Source of the DNA: Symsagittifera roscoffensis
Taxonomy: Eukaryota > Xenacoelomorpha > Acoela > Convolutidae
DNA length: 64,000 nucleotides
Assembly (NCBI RefSeq): GCF_963678635.1
Contig: NC_087063.1
Coordinates: 36,988,540 to 37,052,539 of the forward strand
Reading direction: 5' to 3'
The translations under genes were made by a program, and so were the position numbers. Of the stretch, positions 1 through 12,317 are shown one piece after another; position 1 is the stretch's first letter; every line of letters begins with the position of its first letter. The notes below the pieces were generated by a model, which was given only the letters and a program-made list of their open reading frames with translations, had not been told where the DNA came from and did no database searches.

Positions 1-2300
1 GAGAAGCGAATATTTTTTTTTGAAAAATGGATTTTTCATACGTTTGAGATTTTTTCAAACTTCACATCACTTGGTTGAGCGAAGAACGGTTTTCCAGCTA
101 AAAACTTGTCGAAATACTCTCCAACTTTTATCAGGCCTAAATTGTGTTCAGATTGAATGATTTTATGCCCAGATTGATGCGTCAGTGAAGTTAACTCTCG
201 TTGATTGACATATTCGATACTCAATGTTCTTGCGGAAATTAAATCTGTTAAAAGACCCAAATTTTTTTTTAATCAAACAAAAAACATTCAGAACATGTTT
301 TAGACACTATGGAGAGTGTACATACACAATTTCAATTATTTGTTTCCAATGGTTGATAAAACATTAATGTAAAAAAATCATTACACCGAAAACACTACTC
401 CGGCTCAATTTTGAATTTTTCATCTTGTAACAATCGCATTATAGCAACAAAAGCGTGGTTAAAAAGTTTTTTCTAACTATGAAACAGTCATCATCAGAAC
501 AACTTAGAAACGTGCATTTTTGCAGCACACCTGAAGCTAATTTCTAGCCAAAATTTAATTTAAAGGGAAAAAAATAAAGTTTTTTAAAACTTCGTCTATC
601 TTAACTTAGCTAAAAATAGTTCTCCGGCCAAAATAATATCTGAGTTTTACAAAAAAGTATCAGACACATAAAACGTTCTTTTTATAGTGGTTTCTTAACT
701 AGAAAAATGCTGTCATTGAAGTTTCATCTCATTGAACGATACGTTTGAGAGTATCAGTATTCTCTTCGAAACTGCAGATCATAAAAGGAGCCAAAACAAT
801 TTTTTGCACATTTTTTCTCAGGGAGGTTGTTTTAAACAGTCTATGAGAAGTTCACATACACAATTCATCATTAAAACATTTCATCATTCTATGTCAAATG
901 GGTGATGAGAAAATCAAAAGGGAGCCAAAATGGCCCCAGACGCAAAAATTTCTCCTTGGCTGAAATTTGAAATTCTATAAAACGTTTTATAGCAAATAAG
1001 TGCTCGTTGGAAAGCTCTTACCAATGGAAAGATCGTGAATTGAAGATCGTGAAACAACTCAAAGAATTTTCTGATCTTTTTTCTCATTGAGGTTGTTTTA
1101 TACAGTTTATGAGGAGTTCACATGCACAATTTTAGCTTCATGAGTCCAATGGATGAAGAAAATATCAAAATTGAGTCAGAAAAGCTCCAACCTCGATAAA
1201 AATGAAAATCTGGTAACTTCAATTAACTCAACTTTTAAGAAGTGCATTATGATGAACAAGGAGTCCTTGGATAGCTTTTTTCATTGATTGACGTGGAAAA
1301 GAAAAAAACATTTAGTTAAATTGTTTTTTAAATAACCAAAGGAGGCTATATTCTCGCCGAAGTTCGATTTTTTTTTTGAAATTTTCTATTTTCTTGTCAA
1401 ATTTCATCATACTTGCTTTAGCCACATATAGTTTCAAGCTAAACCTTTATCTGTTACTTTTCTTAAGTGCATTAGATACCTACAGGGATCGTTTTTCATA
1501 GGTTTGATGATCAGATTAAATCCGTCCGTGAAGTTTAATCTCATTGAACGATATGTTAGAGAGTATCCAGTGTTCACTCCCAAAGTGAAGATCGTGGAAT
1601 GACTCGAACTTTTTTCAAAATTTCTTAACTTGTTTTACTCTTTGAGGATGTTCTATAAACTCTATGAAGCGTTCTCTCACACAATTTTAGCTTTATAAAC
1701 CTAACAAATTGCGAGAAAATCAAAATTGAGTAAAAAAGCCCTAACCTAGAACAAAAAAAATTAACTCAATTTCAATTTACTCAACTTATAAAAACTGCAT
1801 TGCGATGAACAAGCCGTCATTGGAAAGCCCTCTCTAGTGCAACAAACGTGGAACACAAATAAAAATCATGTAAGTATTATCGCAGACCGAAGGCTATTTC
1901 TTCGCCAAAATTCAACTTTACAAAAAAAACGCAAGCAAAATATGTTTTCATGCAAAACTTTTATCTGATTCCCTTCTAAAACGTAATAGACATAAATGAG
2001 GACCCATTTAACTGGTGTCATGTCCAGATTGAATGGATCAATGAAGATCGAAAAATGACCCAATTTTTTTTTTTAATTTTTGCTTTATGAATGTATACTA
2101 TACAACTCACGAAGAGTTCACATGCATAATTTCATCAAGATAAGTCAAATGGATGATGGGAAAACCAAAAGGGGGCCAAAATGGCCCCAGGCCCAAAAAT
2201 TTCATCTTGGCTCAAATTTGAATTTCTCAAGTTCTAGAAATCGCATTATAGCAAATAAGTGCTCGCTGGAAAGCTCTTACCAATGGGTGGACGTGAAACG
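1..2300. repeat. Field of diverged interspersed repeats
   Basis: This A/T-rich stretch has no convincing gene. Short conserved blocks recur with loose spacing of roughly 260-560 bp. One block (ggaaagctcttaccaatgg) is at 1009-1027 and again at 2268-2286. Another, resembling gttcacatacacaatt, occurs near 310, 845, 1105, 1665 and 2105. The stretch 845-1035 matches 2110-2300 over nearly 200 bp, including a shared palindromic gccaaaatggccc-like core. The copies are too diverged to define a unit length exactly. The short open frames here are low-complexity and not shared between copies, so I do not treat them as genes. Confidence 0.7.
598..870 (+). repeat. Isolated partial copy of the 1.41 kb repeat
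   Basis: This stretch is clearly homologous to 5745-6005, 7155-7415 and 8565-8830, which are the 3' part of the three-copy 1.41 kb tandem repeat downstream. Shared landmarks in order are a ttctccggccaaaat block, a tagtggtttcttaactagaa block, a gctgtcattgaagtttcatc block and a cagtctatgag block. It is more diverged than the tandem copies are from each other. This links the interspersed-repeat field at the left edge to the tandem array as one repeat family. Confidence 0.75.
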
Positions 2301-3570
2301 TGTTTGATTTCCAAAAAAACTGAGCGTTGAGAATAATTTCAGGCTAAATATTAAACCTAAGTTTAATTTTCACTGCCAAAAAGGTACACCTCTAGGGCAA
2401 AAAACTAAAAATGTGGAAAACAGCCCCAAAAAAAATTAAAATTGAAAAAACGACCTCAACCTCGTTCAAAAAAGGGCCTAGAGTTCTTTTTTATTTAGTA
2501 TTTAAATTTGTTTGAAAACACAAAAAACTGATACCTAGGACATCAAAAAACATTCAGCCACACCAGTTTAGTTTTATTACGAAAACATAGCCAGTTGTAG
2601 AGAGTAATGAACGGAAAGAAACTGAAAAAAAAAAACATAAAAACGATTTTTTTTTCAAAACCTTCAACTTCCGAATTTCGAAGAAAAAAATTGGTGGTTT
2701 TAAAGCTCTTTGAATTTGTAGAACAATCTATGATGGACACTTTTATGTTAAAGTTAACCCAATTTGAGAAATTGGATCAATAGATAAGACTTTTATTTCA
2801 CAAGGAAATCTGATAATTAATTTTTTGAAATGAGAAGTCGATCACGTTTTTCGTGAACTTTACAATTTTGCTACTCGATAGTGGAGCTTGCCTTCCTCTT
2901 AACAATATAAATGCTTTGCGCTTAAAAAGAAATCACCAGTCAAAACCCGAAAAACTAAAATTGAACGTGAACAAATTCTTCGAGTTTTTCTGGAAAAAAA
3001 ACAATAACAGAAAAAATCAGCATGACCGTTTAGTTGAAAAACAGAAAAAAATCATTACTCTCAAACGTTTAGTTGAAAAACGTTTAGTGTAAGATGTGTA
3101 ATTGTGTTTTAATGTGTAAAGAAAAATATGGAAACTTATTAGAACACCCATCGCTCGAGCACCACGGGTTTGGTAATCTAGTGTTTTCCTGCCTGCTCCA
3201 TTAATTATATTTGAGTTCTTTGAACCATCAGCTAATTTTAATGCAACAAAAAGAGTTATTGAAGCAACCGTCGATTAGGCTTAAGTCTGATAGACATGTA
3301 CATTCAATCTAAACCCATCAAAAGATTGTATTACAAAGGCAGCAGCCATTGAAGAAACAGACTAACCAGAAATTTCACACAGAGACGAAGCTGAGCTTCG
3401 CACCACTTGCGATACAAAACAAGAAAGCCGCTAAGTCAAAAAAAATCAAAAATTTTGAACTAATTAGATCTATCGACAAAGCTAGTTTTGAAACAAAACA
3501 AGCCAAGACAATAGAATCGAAAAAAAAAATATCAAGCAGTAACAAAGTCGGAAATTTTTTTTAAAATGTA
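2301..3570. other. A-rich sequence without a recognisable gene
   Basis: I see long A and T runs, and a few lysine/asparagine-rich open frames that such composition produces by chance. There is no domain, no splice-site pattern worth reporting and no clear repeat copy. The section near 3000-3095 repeats cgtttagttgaaaaac three times in close succession, a minor local duplication. Confidence 0.5.
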
Positions 3571-3985
3571 AAGTCCCCCACGCCCTCAAACAAACAAAGA
3601 CACACAAATTTTTTTCAGGCGTCAAATCAAACAATCTGCGGCCACTAAGCCTAAAAAAGAGGAAAAGAAAAAAACCAAGCCGAAAAAAATATGACTATTA
3701 AAAAGTTATTAAGTCCCCCTCATACTCAACACAAACACAGCTCTTGAAACGCCGCAATATGAGGCAAATAAGCCAATGTAATATAGTTCCAAACCTATCA
3801 AGCCGTAAAAAAAAGAAAAAACAAAAAAATTCAAAAACTTTTTGACTAAAAAGAAGTCATTAAGTCCCCCTCGCCCTCAAACACGCACACACATTTTTTT
3901 TCGCCCATGGAAACGCGCAAAATGCGGTCATTAAACCGATATAATATAGGCCAAAACTTATAAAGCCGAAAAAATTAAAAAGCAA
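3571..3985 (+). repeat. Three tandem copies of a ~145 bp diverged repeat
   Basis: Each copy opens with aagtcccc followed by a C-rich stretch and an ACACA-rich segment: 3571, 3711 and 3862, so the spacings are 140 and 151 bp. Later parts also align: gaaacgc, then atgaggc or atgcggt, then a taatatag block and a aagccgaaaaa-like end. The copies are diverged by substitutions and small indels. No coding potential is visible. Confidence 0.7.
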
Positions 3986-4846
3986 AACAGCCGAAAAAAG
4001 TCGTTGTCATGAATAACTGTGATTTCTATTCAAGATTTTTAGCATTTTATGCAATCCACGGGTGAGCATAAAAATTGCCTTAGCAACTACTCAAAATTAG
4101 GCCACTAAGCCGATACAAAATAGGCCGAAGCGGAAAAAAAAGGATACAAAAAACAATAATTTAACAAATCGAGTTGGAAAAGTCACAAACAACATAAAAA
4201 GCAAAGTTTGAAAAGGACTGATATTTAAAATAACAAACTCAACTATGCTTACTATTGGCAATCGAGAGGATTAAGATTTGCAAAGGGGACGAAAAGGTGT
4301 AGGAGTCCAGAAGTGAGTCCCGTGGACAAAATTGTTTACGGGAAAAAAGTCTTGTACCCGATTGCAATACCCTTTCTTATCGCAAGGGTAAAAATAGTTG
4401 AAAGCAATTTGCTAAACTAACTGAATAAATTGAAAAAATCAAACGCACAATTTTATTTCAACACATTTTATTACTGTACCCTTTGTATCAAAAACCAAAA
4501 AAGTGGAGTACTTTATTCTGATTTACTTAAAACAAGAATGTAAACCATATCGAAAACAAGGAACCATTTCTACAAAATTTCGGCATAACACAATTTTTAA
4601 AAAACGAGATGAAGGAACAGCCACCACGCTTGGTCAAATAAGCATTTTACATCTACGTGGTTCATGGGCAAAATCCAAGTAACAAAAAACTTTCATTTAA
4701 TGAAAACATTTCTGCGTATCGAAGTGCTTGAATGTGTAATAAAATGGGCAGATGGCTATAGTGGCATGTTAACTCATAGTAAAGTCTCATCGCTATCTTT
4801 AAAGAATAAAAATCTCATTTCCTTCAAATAGAAACCTTATGTGACT
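3986..4846. other. AT-rich spacer with one repeat seen again near 9.25 kb
   Basis: No gene is visible. A short segment at about 4338-4400 (gaaaaaagtct, then cttatcgcaag) is found again in diverged form at about 9255-9320, on the other side of the 1.41 kb tandem array. This suggests that the array sits inside or beside a larger repeated segment. Confidence 0.5.
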
Positions 4847-7800
4847 AAGCAGATATAAAATTAACTAGACAGTTTCAGCCGAACAAAGACTCAATGAAAG
4901 TTATTCAAAATCAGGTCTATCAATTTAAAAAAAAATGATAGCCGGTTACTGTGAAAGTAACACAGATAAATCCGACCATAGTCTTAAAAATGTTTTGTCA
5001 AATTAATGTCGTATTTTTCGGCATGGTCTGATAAGAATTAAATAAAAAACTGGACATTAGGCAAATTCGACAGTCAGAGTATAATAAGCAACTTGATTTA
5101 CTTCTTTTGCAATTTTTCTGAATTTTGAAATTTTTAATTCCAAAAAGGCGCTAAACGTTAAAATACTAAAAAAAAAACTAACGTTACTCGAGTAAAACTT
5201 TTTATGTTTTTTTTTATTTGAGCTTTTCTGCGCGCTTAAGCATTTAAAACAATCTATTGCAAACCTCGCTTTATTCGCTCGAGTTAAGACGATAAACCAA
5301 AAATTTCAAACGATATTTCTCGACTCTGGAAAATTTAAATAATCTTAAATGTCGTTTGAATCTTGATTGTAAGGGTTTTATTATGATATACCACTCAACT
5401 TTCTCCGATGATTGTTGGTGGTCGCTGATTTTGCGAGAAAAAGAAAAAACATAAGTTAGCCTGCTCTCTGGGTTACGTCACTCGAAATTAACAGTTTTTC
5501 CCGACAAGAGAAAAAATTTTGCGGGTTTTTTCTAGTTTGGTTCGACTCACGACTGAAAACACTTTTATTTGATATATCACTCAATCAAGTCCGATGATTA
5601 TTTGTGGAACCTGAATTTGCGCGAAAACAAAAAGAAAAAACAATTGAAAACAAACTAAAATATACCCGAATAAAGGTCCGCTCCATTTTCAATGGTCGGA
5701 ACAAAAGCAAATTGAAAAAAAAAATTTTTTTTTAAAACTTAATCCATCTTGACTACGCTAAAAATCGTTCTCCGGCCAAAATACTATCTGAGAGTTTTAC
5801 AAAAACAAATCCGACACATAAAACGTTCATTTTATAGTGGTTTCTTAACTAGAAAAATGCTGTCATTGAAGTTTCATCTCATTTAACCATATGTTCGAGA
5901 GTATCAGTATTCTTTCCAAAACTGAAGATCATGAAAGGAGCCAAAAACATTTTTACACATCTTTTCCCATTGGGTTTTTTTAAACAGTCTATGAGGAGTT
6001 CACAATTATAGCTGAGAACCAAAAAATAAAGATAGCTTAGAACCAAAAAATAAAGATTTTATGAATTTATGAACATTTTTAAGAAAAAATCTTTCAAGTC
6101 CATTCTTGAAATTAGAATTAACAACATTTGCACTTGAAGCTATAAGGAAAAATGTCCACAGCACAAGCAAAGCCGTTGTGGCAGTTTAGCCGACAAAACC
6201 TGAGCGAACAAACAAAAAACCAACAATTCATTTTTCTCGGATTTTTTTTCAAGCAGATATGATATTAACTAGACAGTTTCAGCCGAACAAAGACTCAATG
6301 AAAGTTATTCAAAATCAGGTCTATCAATTTAAAAAAAAACAAAATGATAGCCGGTTACTGTGAAAGTAACACAGAATATTCCGACCGTAGTCTTAAAAAT
6401 ACAATGTTTTATCAATTTAATGTCGTATTTTTCGGCATGGTCTGATAAGAATTAAACAAAAAACTGGACATTAGGCAAATTCGACAGTCAGAGTAAAATA
6501 CGCAATTTGATTTTCTTCTTTTTCAATTTTTTGAAATTCTTAATTCCAAAAAGGCGCTAAAAAAAACTAACGTTACTCGAGTAACACTTTTTATGTTTTT
6601 TTTTTGTTTGAGCTTTTCTACGCTCTTAAGCATTTAAAACAATCTATTGAAAACCTCGCTTTATTCGCTCGAATTAAGACGATGAACCAAAATTTTCAAA
6701 CGATAATTCTCGACTCTGAAAAATTCAAAAAATCTTAAATGTCGTTTGAATCACGATTGTAAGGGTTTTATTATGATATATCACTCAACTTTCTCCGATG
6801 ATTGTTGGTGGTCGCTGATTTTGCGAGAAAAAAAGCATAAAATAGCCTGCTCTCTGGGTTTCATCACTCGAAATTAGACAAAAAATCAAAAACTTCAAAC
6901 AGTTTTTCTCGACAAGAGAAAAAATTTTGCGGGTTTTTTCTAATGTGGGTCGACTCACTACTGAAAACACTTTTATTTGATATATCACTCAACCAAGTCC
7001 GATTATTATTTGTGGTACCTGAAGTTGCGTGAAAATAAAAAGAAAAAACAATTGAAAAAAATCTAAAATATACTCGAATAAAGGTCCGCTCCATTTTCAA
7101 TGGTCGGAACAAAAGCAAATTGAAAAAAAAAAAAATTTTTTTTAAAACTTAATCCATCTTGACTACGCTAAAAATCGTTCTCCGGCCAAATTACTATCTG
7201 AGAGTTTTACAAAAACAAATCCGACACATAAAACGTTCATTTTATAGTGGTTTCTTAACTAGAAAAATGCTGTCATTGAAGTTTCATCTCATTTAACCAT
7301 ATGTTCGCGAGTATCAGTATTCTCTCCAAAACTGAAGATCATGAAAGGAGCCAAAAACATTTTTACACATCTTTTCTCATTGGGTTTTTTTAAACAGTCT
7401 ATGAGGAGTTCACAATTATAGCTGAGAACCAAAAAATAAAGATAGCTTAGAACCAAAAAATAAAGATTTTATGAATTTATGAACATTTTTAAGAAAAAAT
7501 CTTTCAAGTCCATTCTTGAAATTAGAATTAACAACATTTGCACTTGCAGCTACAAGGAAAAATGTCCACAGCACAAGCAAAGCCGTTGTGGCAGTTTAGC
7601 CGACAAAACCTGAGCGAACAAACAAAAAAACAACAATTCATTTTTCTCGGATTTTTTTTCAAGCAGATATGATATTAACTAGACAGTTTCAGCCGAACAA
7701 AGACTCAATGAAAGTTATTCAAAATCAGGTCTATCAATTTAAAAAAAAACAAAATGATAGCCGGTTACTGTGAAAGTAACACAGAATATTCCGACCGTAG

Positions 7801-9076
7801 TCTTAAAAATACAATGTTTTATCAATTTAATGTCGTATTTTTCGGCATGGTCTGATAAGAATTAAACAAAAAACTGGACATTAGGCAAATTCGACAGTCA
7901 GAGTATAATACGCAATTTGATTTTCTTCTTTTTCAATTTTTTGAAATTCTTAATTCCAAAAAGGCGCTAAAAAAAACTAACGTTACTCGAGTAACACTTT
8001 TTATGTTTTTTTTTTGTTTGAGCTTTTCTACGCTCTTAAGCATTTAAAACAATCTATTGAAAACCTCGCTTTATTCGCTCGAATTAAGACGATGAACCAA
8101 AATTTTCAAACGATAATTCTCGACTCTGGAAAATTCAAAAAATCTTAAATGTCGTTTGAATCACGATTGTAAGGGTTTTATTATGATATATCACTCAACT
8201 TTCTCCGATGATTGTTGGTGGTCGCTGATTTTGCGAGAAAAAAAGCATAAAATAGCCTGCTCTCTGGGTTTCATCACTCGAAATTAGACAAAAAATCAAA
8301 AACTTCAAACAGTTTTTCTCGACAAGAGAAAAAATTTTGCGGGTTTTTTCTAATGTGGGTCGACTCACTACTGAAAACACTTTTATTTGATATATCACTC
8401 AACCAAGTCCGATTATTATTTGTGGTACCTGAAGTTGCGTGAAAATAAAAAGAAAAAACAATTGAAAAAAATCTAGAATATACTCGAATAAAGGTCCGCT
8501 CCATTTTCAATGGTCGGAACAAAAGCAAATTGAAAAAAAAAAATTTTTTTTAAAACTTAATCCATCTTGACTACGCTAAAAATCGTTTTCCGGCCAAAAT
8601 ACTATCTGAGAGTTTTACAAAAACAAATCCGACACATAAAACGTTCATTTTATAGTGGTTTCTTAACTAGAAAAATGCTGTCATTGAAGTTTCATCTCAT
8701 TTAACCATATGTTCGAGAGTATCAGTATTCTCTCCAAAACTGAAGATCATGAAAGGAGCCAAAAACATTTTTACACATCTTTTCTCATTGAGTTTGTTTT
8801 AAACAGTCTATGAGGAGTTCACATACACAATTATAGCTCAAAACCAAAAAATAAAGATAGCTTAGAACCAAAAAATAAAGATTTTATGAATTTACGAACA
8901 TTTTAAAGAAAAAATCTTTCAAGTCCCCTCTTGAAGATAGAAATAACAACATTTGCACTTGCAACTATTAGAAAAATGTCCACAGCTCAAGCAAAGCCGT
9001 TTTGGCAATTTAGCCGACAAAACCTGAGCGGACAAACAAAAAACCAACAATTCATTTTTCTCAGAATTTTTTTTTC
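4847..9076. repeat. 1.41 kb unit in three tandem copies
   Basis: The units run about 4847-6250, 6251-7660 and 7661-9076, each starting at the same aagcagata block. The second and third units are offset by exactly 1410 bp over their length and look almost identical, so they duplicated recently. The first is about 1404 bp and more diverged. The unit has no recognisable protein; two short minus-strand frames (67 and 84 codons) recur in copies two and three simply because the DNA is duplicated. Within the unit a segment of about 80 bp is itself repeated about 185-205 bp away. The unit shares its 3' third with the copy at 598-870. Confidence 0.9.
5374..5640. repeat. Internal direct duplication within the 1.41 kb unit
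   Basis: Two related ~80 bp blocks occur in each unit. The first (from 5374) runs through a ttttattatgatatacc block, a tccgatgattgttggtgg block and a gattttgcgagaaaa end. The second (from 5558) runs through cttttatttgatatatc, tccgatgattatttgtgg and gaatttgcgcgaaaa. The same pair lies at about 6762/6965 and 8172/8375 in the later units. The pair is older than the tandem array, since its members differ more from each other than the units do. Confidence 0.7.
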
Positions 9077-9103
9077 AATTTCCTTAAGCTGAAAAAAAAT
9101 CAA

Positions 9104-9178
9104 AATCCGGCCACGACTCGAACCAAAGACCTTAGGGTACAAAGACAGCTGCTTTACCTCCAGGCCAAAGAGCTAGAC
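9104..9178 (-). repeat. tRNA-like sequence (tRNA pseudogene or SINE head)
   Basis: On the minus strand this ~75-nt stretch contains a good pol III B box (ggttcgagtc) and a recognisable A box (tggcctggagg) at tRNA-like spacing. A perfect four-pair D stem (cttt with aaag) encloses the A-box loop, and the ends can pair as a partial acceptor stem. Anticodon and T stems do not pair well, so it is not a functional tRNA. T-rich sequence follows its 3' end at 9100-9060, as a pol III terminator would. No amino-acid identity can be assigned. Confidence 0.45.
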
Positions 9179-9480
9179 ACCTGGAACATCTCAAGAGAAG
9201 GTAAGAAGAGAAGACAAGAAATGATTCAAATTATTTTGTTAAACTAGTAGTTAACCCGAAAAAAGTCTGCATTCCAGTTTGAAAACACTTGCTTATCGCA
9301 AGCCTAAGAACGTATGAAAATCGTTAAAAATTTATATATCGGTAACAAAAATTATTTATGAAGTCAAACTTAAGCGCGAGACCTGCAGCCTCTGAGAAAA
9401 CTCTGAGAACACCCTACTTTAGGGTTGGGAATTTCATATTTCAAGTTTTTTGATTCGTTATTTGAAATATATTGAGAAAA
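9179..9480. other. Spacer with a repeat shared with ~4.34 kb
   Basis: No gene is visible. The segment around 9255-9320 matches about 4338-4400 (see that entry). The rest is AT-rich and leads into the first array of ~160 bp repeats. Confidence 0.45.
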
Positions 9481-10160
9481 CGTAATATCTGGAAAACTAG
9501 CAGGGTTTAGGCAGTCAAATTTGTCGGGAAAAATGCAATCACTGAGAGTTTTATATCTCAGTTTTGATACCGTTTGATAACTCATAAAACGTCTTTTCTC
9601 AAAACATAAAACAATTTGAGCAGTCATATTTGAAAGCAAAACTTTCAATGCCCTAAAGTACTCTGACAGCGCCTCACTATAGAGTTGGGAATTCCAAATT
9701 TTCTGAAGTTTTTATTGAGACTTTGAAGACGCCTGTGAAAACCCTGACAACAACGGCTGTGAAAACCCTGACAACAACCTTCCTTTGGGCTCGGGAATTT
9801 CAAATGTGATTTTTTTTCAAATTAACTTATCTGAAAAATTATGAACAAATCATAGAAACGTCGTATCTCGAAAATTAAAAGGATTTGAGCAGTCACATTT
9901 GTAGGCAAGATTTGCAAACTTTGTGAGTAGGCTGACTGCACACAATTGCAGGGTTGGGAAACTCAAAAATGTATGAATTTCAATAAATATAATTTTTTCT
10001 TAAATTTTTATTTGAAAAATCACTAAAATCGTCGTATCTCGTAAACTAAAAAGATTTCGGTATTCATTTTTGAAGGCCAAATTTACTATCCCTGAGTGAA
10101 CCCTGACAGTATGTCATTATTGGGTTGGAAAATCATAAAAACTTCTTAGACATTGCAATA
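9481..10160 (+). repeat. First array of the diverged ~160 bp repeat
   Basis: The recurring landmarks are tatctcgaaaact-like, then a gattTgagcagtc-like block, a gcaagatttgcaa-like block, an accctgacag-like block, and gggttgggaatt. Copies are visible from about 9487, 9863 and 10032, with partial ones between. Spacing of the best pair is 169 bp. Divergence is high. No protein is supported; the 92-codon minus frame at 9370-9648 overlaps the repeat and reads as repeat-derived sequence. Confidence 0.75.
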
Positions 10161-10344
10161 TACGGTTTCACTTAAACGAAAAAAAATTTGTTTAACAGTC
10201 AAAACATGGCAAGATAATGAAGCCCGCATTCAAATATAAAATAGACAGATAGGTTAAAATGGTCCTTTGAATTGTCACGTTCTTTTTCGACAGTTTTGCT
10301 CTGAAAAATTGCATGGCAGATGGTTGTTGAATGAAATTTTTTTC

Positions 10345-10479
10345 CTATTGAGTGGGCTTGAAGTTAATCAACAATTCTTCAAGCCCGTCGGTGAATGAGT
10401 GGAATCGTTCTATATTGCTCTTTTGACAATGGAATGGCAACTTTAACATTCCGGTGGCAATTTCAACTCCTTTCGCCAT
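10345..10479 (-). CDS. Possible small host exon or gene, 44 residues
   Basis: The frame starts with ATG and runs 44 codons to a TAG. Its codon choice and residue mix look protein-like, unlike the surrounding repeats; it begins MAKGVEIATGMLKLPF and ends in KPTQ. An AG lies directly before the ATG after a pyrimidine-containing stretch, so this may be the last exon of a spliced gene. I do not recognise the family. Its phase does not fit directly to the donor of the larger frame at 10862, so if both belong to one gene another exon must lie between. It could also be a decayed repeat protein. Confidence 0.3.
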   Translation of the reverse strand: MAKGVEIATGMLKLPFHCQKSNIERFHSFTDGLEELLINFKPTQ

Positions 10480-10861
10480 CTCAAGGACAGATTTAATTCA
10501 GAATTTTAAGACTTTGTACGATAAAAACTATTTAAAACAATAAAAAAGCAAAAAGAACACGTAGAAAAAGTTGAAACATGGGAAAATAAAGGTAGACACA
10601 TTTAAATAGATTGGATAGAAAAAATGGACTTTTTCAGAAATATAGTAGTTTTGTTTTTAGTATGACATGGCAGTTCCATTTGAACAAGCTTAAACATCCA
10701 TTAACTTTGTTTGATGAAGTTATAGAACCTCAGTTTATAAGACTTTCTTTCAATTAATGGGTCGGAAACTTATAATTCTCTTCTTTATTTGAATCAATTA
10801 CTAAGCTCTGTCTACATTCTCATTATCTCACAGAATGAACAAGGTTGTGAATGTTACTTAC

Positions 10862-11544
10862 TCGAAGTTGCTGTTGGATACAGTTGTGTTGCATTTGTCA
10901 ATTACCGGCCTTTTAATATTGTCCGCATCTTTCCTCTTGACACGAAACGTGCCGACATCGGCAAGGTTTCGATTCCTAAAACAGCGCGTGTCAAACTCTT
11001 CGAGACCATGTTCAGTGTCTGATTCAGCATTGACAAAATGTGGATGTTGAAAGCGAGGTTCTGCGGATTTCACAGAATTATAAACACTACTTTCAATTTG
11101 CTTATAATTGCGATCATCTGATTGCACACCTGATAGGCTATTGTCATCTTGCACTGGCGTTCTTTTGCGATTCATTGTTCCTTTTCTAGACCTATTTAAA
11201 GTTGATTCGCGAAGACTGTCTTCCTGCATTCGCGCAAGTACTTGAATATCCATGAGCTCCCTGTATGGAGTTATTGGCGAAGAAACAATATTTGAATTGC
11301 CGTTTTCGTTAGCTTTTGACGATCTAGACTCTATAATATCAAGTGCATTAACAAGCAGTCGCTTGTTTGTCAGGATATCAGGATAGTTGTAGACCTGTTC
11401 AACCCATTTTGTCACTTCTCTACTAGTTACGGATGGGAGGGGCTGTTCATTATCCAAAACCCAGTTCAGTTCCCATGGCTCTGTACTAAGAAGTTGAAAC
11501 TCATTTATTTCTTCGTCCATCAGAGCTATCAGACACGTATGCAC
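10862..11544 (-). CDS. Candidate host exon, 227-residue hydrophilic protein segment
   Basis: This is the cleanest long frame in the left third of the window. The first ATG is at 11544; a second Met eight codons on gives MDEEINEFQLL, and an internal acceptor-like cttctt-AG at 11486 would instead start the exon at 11485. The frame closes immediately after a perfect donor-like A|GTAAGT at 10861-10856, so the stop just beyond may be intronic. The N-terminal third is acidic and aromatic (WELNWVLDNEQ); the rest is Ser/Asn/Arg-rich and probably disordered. No domain is recognised. No stops break it although its neighbours are decayed repeats, which favours a constrained host gene. Confidence 0.45.
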
Positions 11545-12317
11545 TCGTTAAGTATAGTTATCATTTTTAGCTCAAACTAAAAACTTGGAATAATCAGAAG
11601 GTCGAAAGTATCATAGTAACTGAAGTAACAGTCAGGAGTCCCTTCATCGCATATTCCAGTCAAAATCCTAGGAATTGTATAGATACGGTAGAATAAAGTA
11701 TAACGTGGATATAAGTAAAGAGAGTCAGATGGTTGAGAATCATGACAACCTGATTGAGAAAACTATAATCTGCACAGAATAAACCGGAGTTGAAAAAGAA
11801 CCCGATGAGAGGCTATGGGTCTATCAGATACTTATACAAGTTGCGCTTTTGTTCCCTTGGCTCTGAAAACCAAAAAAAAACCTCGAAAGTAGTTTTTATC
11901 ATTAATAGCTAGTCATTATTCATTAATACCGCCCATTGGATAATTCTCGGCAATTTTCCATATATGGCAGTTATTTTATGAGAACAGTGGAAAGCCTAAA
12001 CTATGCTTGAGCCAAATCAAATTTGGATGTTTATGGCCCCATGAAGAATATAAAATCAACTCTTTCGAAGTTTTCGTTCGATGATTTTCAATCAAAGTTT
12101 TCCCTCGACTCTTTCTGCACATTCGTCAAGTTTCAAGGCAACACAGGGTGAACTTAAATAACTTATCAATCTTAACTTTTCTAACAACTCGTATTAACTC
12201 AATTTGTTTTTGATTTACCCCATAAAAGGTAACTAAAAACTTTATCTATCTATCTATCCATCTACACAGGCAGCCTTCACAGCCTGTAAGGCGAATGAGA
12301 TTATCCGCTTAAGAAAA
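11545..12317. other. Spacer with an interspersed repeat and a short microsatellite
   Basis: No gene is visible. About 11800-11915 matches about 17215-17308 in diverged form (ggtctatca, atactta, ggctct blocks in order), so it is an interspersed repeat. A short imperfect (TATC) tract lies at 12242-12262. Confidence 0.5.

Noticed and set aside
3349-3564. 71-codon Lys-rich plus-strand frame
   Set aside because: Composition follows the A-rich DNA; no domain, no copies with kept frame.
6785-8528. Identical short minus frames at 6785/8195 and 6864/8274 that could suggest a conserved small protein
   Set aside because: They are identical only because the DNA is a recent tandem duplicate; the more diverged first copy does not keep them.
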